DNA from: Fomitopsis serialis
Taxonomy: Eukaryota; Basidiomycota; Agaricomycetes; Polyporales; Fomitopsidaceae
Direction of reading: 5' to 3'
DNA: 64,000 nucleotides
NCBI RefSeq assembly: GCF_022376445.1
Contig: NW_025955015.1
Span: 186,001-250,000 of the forward strand
Shown: piece after piece, positions 59,223 through 64,000 of the stretch
Numbering within the stretch: the stretch's first letter is position 1
Layout: every line of letters begins with the position of its first letter
The notes under the pieces: generated by a model
Database searches by the model: none
Seen by the model: only the letters and a program-made list of their open reading frames with translations
What the model was told of the DNA's origin: nothing
Translations under genes and position numbers: made by a program

Positions 59223-60160
59223 TGGGAGGCGAATCATTGAAATGCAGCGTCGGCGATCGTCGCGGAACCGGTCGCCCAGAGCTAGTACCAGGCCTGCGAG
59301 GCGAGAACGAACAAGAGTTGCCGCAGCGAGAAAAAGCACGAGCTTGCAGTGGTGCCATTTGCGCAGCCCGAGGCTCTTGTGAGTTGCCAGTGGGCTGAAA
59401 CTTGCCGGCATCTTGTTTCTTTTCCCCCCTTGCCATTCGTCTTCGCTGCTGTTGCCTTGGGTAGCTTCGTCGCCTCGGTCGGCTTCTTGTGCGTGCGGCT
59501 GGTCATTCTAGTACAGAGGTCTCAGTCCCAAGAGGTCCCGGTTGGATCAGGAAGCTGCCGACTCCCAAGACGGCTCAAGAGTGTGTCAGAATCAGAGGCT
59601 GCGAGTCCGTCGGAGTCGACGTACGCGCAGAGTTGCGCTCAGCGCGAGTGCGAGTCGATGTATGCGCGATAGGCGGTGAGCACGCGTGAGCAAAACTGAC
59701 ATGATATATTGCGTGACATGTCTCTCCTCTTGAAGACTCTTTAGTGTAGATGTCAGTAGCACTTGTATTTTAGCGCTCCAAATATACTTCGTGCGCGCGC
59801 GTTCGAATCCCGGCCTGAGTCTAAGCGTCCGAGTGCCCTTTCAGTGTTTCAGTCAGTCGAGTAGGGACTGGCAAGAGTCAGAGTAACCAGTAGTGAAATA
59901 ACGCAAGAGCGAGGGGGAGGACAGGCGGGGGAGGGAAACGTTTTGTAGTACGCAGGAGGTACTGTACCATAATCGACTGTGTACAGCTGGATGCGAAAGT
60001 ATGCGGTTATATCGTGATTGTTTTCTGCTGCGCGGGTGATTATGACGCGCGCCGCGCGTGATTGTAATCGCTCATCGCAACCGTGCCGCTTTTATAACCG
60101 CTTCTTACTACCCCGCCAAGATTTTCGCAGTTGCGCCGTTTATAACCGCCTATGGCCGCT

Positions 60161-60658
60161 CACGAAACGGCACCCAAATTTTCCGATGTGATGCACGTGC
60201 ACAATGTAGGTGTTCACGGCAATCTGTTGCAAAACAACACCCTGCGATCCTGGGACTTCACACTGCAAACCATCGAGCACATGGCCAAAGACACGGGGCC
60301 GAGCACGGTGTGGACCGAAGTAACGGACGAGTTGCACGGCATCTTTTCCACTATCCGAAGCCATCAGCTCGAGCACATCAAGGTCCGTGTTAGATTATTC
60401 TTCGATGACAACTTTCTCGCACATAAGGAGTCCAGTCTCATCCTGGAGAAGCTCGATCTGCGGGACCTGCACGAGGTCATGAGTGGGCCATACTTCGACA
60501 CATTGAAGGATGTCGAGGTGGAATTCTTTCGAGACGTCCATCATGATGTGAATGTGGACATCCGTCAGAAGCTTAAACGCATTTTCCGTGGCATATTACA
60601 GCCATGGTCTGCCCGTGGCGTAGTCACCGTCACCTGGGTGCGCGCTGAATATGATTGA
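60161..60658 (+). pseudogene. F-box gene, 3' part, separated by insertion
   Basis: Open frame HETAPKFSDVMHVHNVGVHG, LLQNNTLRSWDFTLQTIEHM, then VWTEVTDELHGIFSTIRSHQ and EHIKVRVRLFFDDN, ending VTVTWVRAEYD. This is the usual C-terminal portion of basidiomycete F-box/LRR proteins of the 57-kb gene's type (a LLxxNTxLRSWDF-like repeat, then a variable end). There is no F-box upstream in this frame; the ATG at 60152 lies right at the insertion edge. It is best read as the displaced tail of the 57-kb gene. Translation from 60152 would give a 168-aa orphan tail. Confidence 0.6.
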
Positions 60659-61059
60659 CATCATGAGTGAGCCAGTTTGCACACACACGTGTCCGTCTAA
60701 CACTTGTGTCCTGTTCAGCCCTTCAGCAACCCCCAGGAGTCCCTATGGCGGCAACGATGCATCGTCACCGCCCGTATGGAGCGCGGGTCGATGCGGGATC
60801 GGAATCCGTCGGTCACAAGCAGTCGTCTGGCACGCCCAACTTTGGTGTGCTGAAGGGAGCTTGTCATGGGTGCATGATGCATGAACGTATTCATTATTTG
60901 CTGTGACAGATAACTCATCAGATCTCAGACCTGATACATGTGTAGCTACGGTCGGTCCACCGAATTGCTAGTACGAAACACGGTTACGGTGCAACTGCCC
61001 TCCCCTCAACAAGTCGTATCCAAGGTATGTATCCCGGAGGCTACTAGTGCTGCTTCTCC

Positions 61060-61805
61060 GGGATGCCACTCATGTGGGAGTTGAGCGCGATCTTATTCCA
61101 TGGGGACCTGGTGAAGTTCACTCTGCGTGGGAACAGGTCAGCCCGGTGGGGCGCCTGCGTTCTGTCACTGTGCGATGGGTTCGTTCAAGGTTCGTTACTG
61201 GTAGTGCGACTTGAAGGAGTACGTTGGGAGTACGTGAGTGATTTTGTCTGTGTCCCGACTTGGGTGGTCGACTGACGGCGATTGGGTAGATGGACAGGAA
61301 TCGTTGCCTATGACTTTATAAATCGTATCTCGTCGCATTCGAATCTGGAAAACTGAGCGGGAAATGTAGTGCGATACGAGGGCTTGTTTCAGGAGAAGTC
61401 GGCGACAGTGAGGATTACTATCTGTTATGTTCAACCTCCACTCCTGCTTGGTCGCGAATATTCAACTTTTTTCTTAGCCGGCACTTTTCCGCGCTCAGGC
61501 TGCATTCGCTCGCTATCTTGATTTGCGGCCAGTGGCATCTCGTGATGTACCTTACGTGACATAAGTAATTGTTCCTTGCTCTCTTCTCAGTCGAGAGCGT
61601 TAGAAGTTCATGAATGCTGCAGACGTTGCTAGGGCAATTGCTATACTCTATTGTTTACTGAGCTGCTTCCGATAGACGTTCAGTATCTTCCTGCATCAGT
61701 CTCTCGGCGGGCTGGTATTCCCTTGTAGGGTACAAAGCACTTGGAGGTAATGATACCGCATCCGAGGTGAGCAGCGCACTGTCCATTCTCACGAACGCTG
61801 ACCTG
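61060..61805 (+). pseudogene. Decayed duplicate of F-box gene 3' end and flank
   Basis: Parallel to 56.02-56.76 kb. Here cactctgcgtgggaacaggtcagcc-ggtggggcgc matches cactctgcgtggggccagttcag-ctgctggggcgc. Then gatgg-cgatgacttt-taaatcgta matches gatggctttacagatcgta, followed by ctgagcgggaa, gcgacagtgaggattactatctgttatg, and past the stop gagagcgttagaag and gagcagcgcactgtccattctcacgaa. Frames are broken, with several deletions. The copy starts mid-gene, so it is a partial segmental duplication of gene end plus downstream DNA. Confidence 0.75.
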
Positions 61806-62107
61806 TGTCATCCGCAGGCAACGATCCCGGCGATCCCTCAGTCAGTGCGTCTCACAACATGTCCCTTGATTAAAGATAGACAATTGGTCCCTCCGCTTAC
61901 GCCGCAGGTCATGCGCGCCCTCTGTTCCTGGCAGATTCCATGCGTATTCGGGTGTCATAGCGCTATGAATACCCTACCGTGTCCGTCTGTAGGATGACAC
62001 CATACGGGTGTCCCCCTACATAACGGAGTCGATGGTCCATCCGCGGACGAGCCCTCTGACCTCGATAGCTCATCCTCGTCTCAGGCTCTCCGGTTTCGAC
62101 TAGCAAA

Positions 62108-64000
62108 ATGCCGTCGCTGCGGTCCGCCTTGCTATGGGCCATACTCGGTGCGCTCGCTGCCGCGGCGCCTGCGGAATATACGCACAGGGTGAAGGAGACG
62201 GTGCACCCGCCCCGGGGTTGGAACGCCCTGCGCCCTGCGCCGCCCGCGCACACGATCGAGCTCCGCATCGGCCTGCCACAGCCCAAGTTCGCTGAGCTGG
62301 AGGAGCACCTGTACGCTGTGAGGTGCGTCTCGAGTGTCTGCTAGGCATGCATGCGCGAGCGAAGGTGCTGACCGGAATGTTGATCGCGTGATATAGTGAT
62401 CCGTCGAGTGAGAGGTACGGAGAGCACTTGTCGAAGGAGGACGTGGAAGCGCTCGTTGCGCCTCATCCTGAGAGTGTGCAGTTGGTCGAGGATTGGCTTG
62501 CGTCGCACGGTCTCTTGAGTGATGCGTTGTCGCGGTCGCCCGCTGGCGACTGGGTCACCGTCAGGGTGCCTGTCTCGTTGGCGGAGATAATGTTGGACAC
62601 TGTAAGCTATGGCTCCGTCTTCAAGCATGTCTGATAATGCTCACATGTCGCCTAGACGTACCATGTGTGGACGCACGCCGCTAGCGGCGATTCGCTCGTC
62701 CGCACGACGTCGTACAGCCTTCCGGAGCACCTGCATGACCACATCGAGGTCGTCCAGCCCACCACCATGTTCTCCCGCTTCACTCCGATGCGGACCACTT
62801 ACCGCTCCTTCCGCGCAAACACCGCTATCCCCCAGTCAGACGGCGCCACGATCGCCGTGCCCAGCGCTTCCGGGGGACAAGTCGCCGCAAGTTGCAACGG
62901 GACCATCACCCCGGAGTGCTTGCTAGAGCTGTACAACGCGACGGGGTACACGCCGCAGGTGCCCGGGGAGAACAAGATCGCTGTGACGGGCTACCTAGAG
63001 CAGTACGCGAACTACGCGGATTACTATCAGTTTTTGGGAGAGGAGGTGCCGTAGCTGCTAACAACACGTTCTCGGTGGTCTATATCAATGGTGAGAGCAG
63101 TCCGTGGTCGATCTTTTGCTGTAACTGAGCCATCACTGCGTTCGTAGGTGGACTAATAACCAGACACCAGCTGATGCTGGGATTGAAGCGACTTGGGTAG
63201 GAAATGTATTGACGCTTTGAAATCTGCGACTAAACTGGAAGGTCCAGATACACAATATGCGTTCAGCCTTACGTACCCGACGCCGGAACGTTCTACACGA
63301 CTGGTGGGAGCCCGCTTTCATACCGGACGATCTCGAGCCTACGGATACAATGAACCATACATGCAGGCGAGTGGCTGGTTCTAGGTACTCGTGCAAAGTC
63401 TTTGGGACCTGACGCGTTGCAGTGGCTCGGATACGTGCTCTCTGCAGAGGACCTGCCACAGTCGATCTCCACCAGCTACGGAGACGACGAGCAGACCGGT
63501 ACGATGCTTTTCCAGTGATGGTGTGACTGTACTTCATAGGGTTTTGCAGTTCCTACAGCTATGCGACACGCGTCTGCGCGGAGTTCGCGCAGCTTGGTGT
63601 GTATGCGACGTTGACCTCCGTGTGGACACGATCGCTGACCTAAGACATCTTAGGTGCCCGAGGGGTCTCTATCATGTTCAGCTCCGGAGACGGGGGTGTC
63701 GGCGACGGTGACCCGGACCCGGCTACCCAGGAGTGCTACAGCAACGATGGTCGCAACGTGACGATGTTCATACCCGAATTCCCAGCTAGTTGCCCATAGT
63801 GAGAAGATTATTATGCTGACCACAGTGTGTACTAACAGATGCTTGTCAGCGTCACCGCTGTGGGAGCGACTCGGAGGTGCCGGAGATCGCGGCGTGGTTC
63901 TCTGGTGGGGGATTTAGCAACTATGTGCGTTGGTCCTTTGCTGCCACTGATCTTCGGGGCGCGCTGAATCGCCTGTTCAGTTCGCCTCGACCATCCTACC
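62108..64000 (+). CDS. Sedolisin (S53, tripeptidyl-peptidase-like), cut by window end
   Basis: Secreted acid serine-carboxyl peptidase. The signal peptide is [17 protein letters not shown]. The prodomain ([20 protein letters not shown] to LAEIMLDT) is followed by the mature domain start [20 protein letters not shown]. Later pieces are [38 protein letters not shown] and [18 protein letters not shown], the last being typical of S53 calcium-independent core loops. The catalytic Ser motif (SGTSAS) lies beyond the window. Exons 62108..62322, 62397..62601, 62656..63090, 63148..63196, 63248..63366, 63423..63498, 63550..63596, 63654..63798, 63850..63924, 63981..>64000. One intron (63367) uses a GC donor (cag|gcgagt). 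At least eight single-base deletions are needed after 63040, so it may be a pseudogene or poor sequence. Confidence 0.8.

Larger units (their letters stand above)
58056..60160. mobile_element. Putative 2.1-kb insertion inside an F-box gene
   Basis: This block separates two parts of what reads as one F-box gene. Its borders carry related short motifs: ttataaccg near 58071, cgcagttgcgc-g-attataac near 58150, and at the far side cgcagttgcgccgtttataa (60127) plus another tttataaccgc (60093). cataatcacc occurs near the left edge (58290) and inverted near the right edge (about 60036). These look like structured ends of a non-autonomous element. Exact ends and target duplication are not resolved (ccgc occurs at both flanks). 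The interior holds a minus-strand ORF with coiled-coil character and no transposase. Confidence 0.5.

Noticed and set aside
1..64000. CRISPR arrays, operons, bacterial promoters, rRNA, riboswitches
   Set aside because: None seen. The spliced genes, nuclear tRNA intron and gene content are eukaryotic.

Overview
The window is nuclear DNA from a filamentous basidiomycete, most likely a wood-decaying Agaricomycete of the polypore type. The evidence is dense coding on both strands, genes cut by many 45-65 nt GT-AG introns, a secreted GH115 xylan alpha-glucuronidase, a sedolisin protease, 2-oxoglutarate oxygenases, and expanded lineage-specific families (F-box, BTB/MATH, DUF6589). Nothing bacterial, no rRNA and no CRISPR array was seen. 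Gene models were built by hand from reading frame, splice sites and family knowledge. Exon sums divide by three unless a frame break is stated.

Layout. 0-4.7 kb: a spliced unknown gene, a tRNA-Arg(CCU) and an ALKBH6-like dioxygenase. 5-12 kb: SET5-like methyltransferase (minus), divergent from the 18-exon phosphatidylethanolamine methyltransferase CHO2 (plus), then a remnant of a BTB/MATH gene. 13-24 kb: a coiled-coil gene, an isopenicillin-N-synthase-like oxygenase, GH115 with very small exons, and a small membrane protein. 24.5-33 kb: a Cdc20/fizzy-like APC activator, a BTB/MATH gene, a cytidine/dCMP deaminase-like gene and a BAG-domain protein. 33.5-42.8 kb: a RecQ-like helicase tail to tail with a DUF6589 gene. 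That DUF6589 gene is split by a 3,555 bp insertion with inverted-repeat ends; removing the insertion restores the frame exactly. 43-50.6 kb: BAP31 divergent from UBP6/USP14, an NmrA-type reductase and the intact BTB/MATH paralogue. 51-61.5 kb: an F-box cluster, including one gene split by a second insertion of about 2.1 kb and a decayed partial duplicate of another. 62.1 kb to the end: a sedolisin gene cut off by the window edge.

The strongest candidate for a less-described system is 33.5-42.8 kb: the helicase/DUF6589 pair, ending 11 bp apart, plus a foldback-like element inside it that carries captured host-gene pieces.

An important caution is that about half of the genes contain apparent frameshifts. 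Nearly all are explained by one missing base in a short homopolymer, which looks more like consensus error than gene death. A few genes (CHO2 3' part, BTB/MATH copy at 27 kb, sedolisin) carry several.
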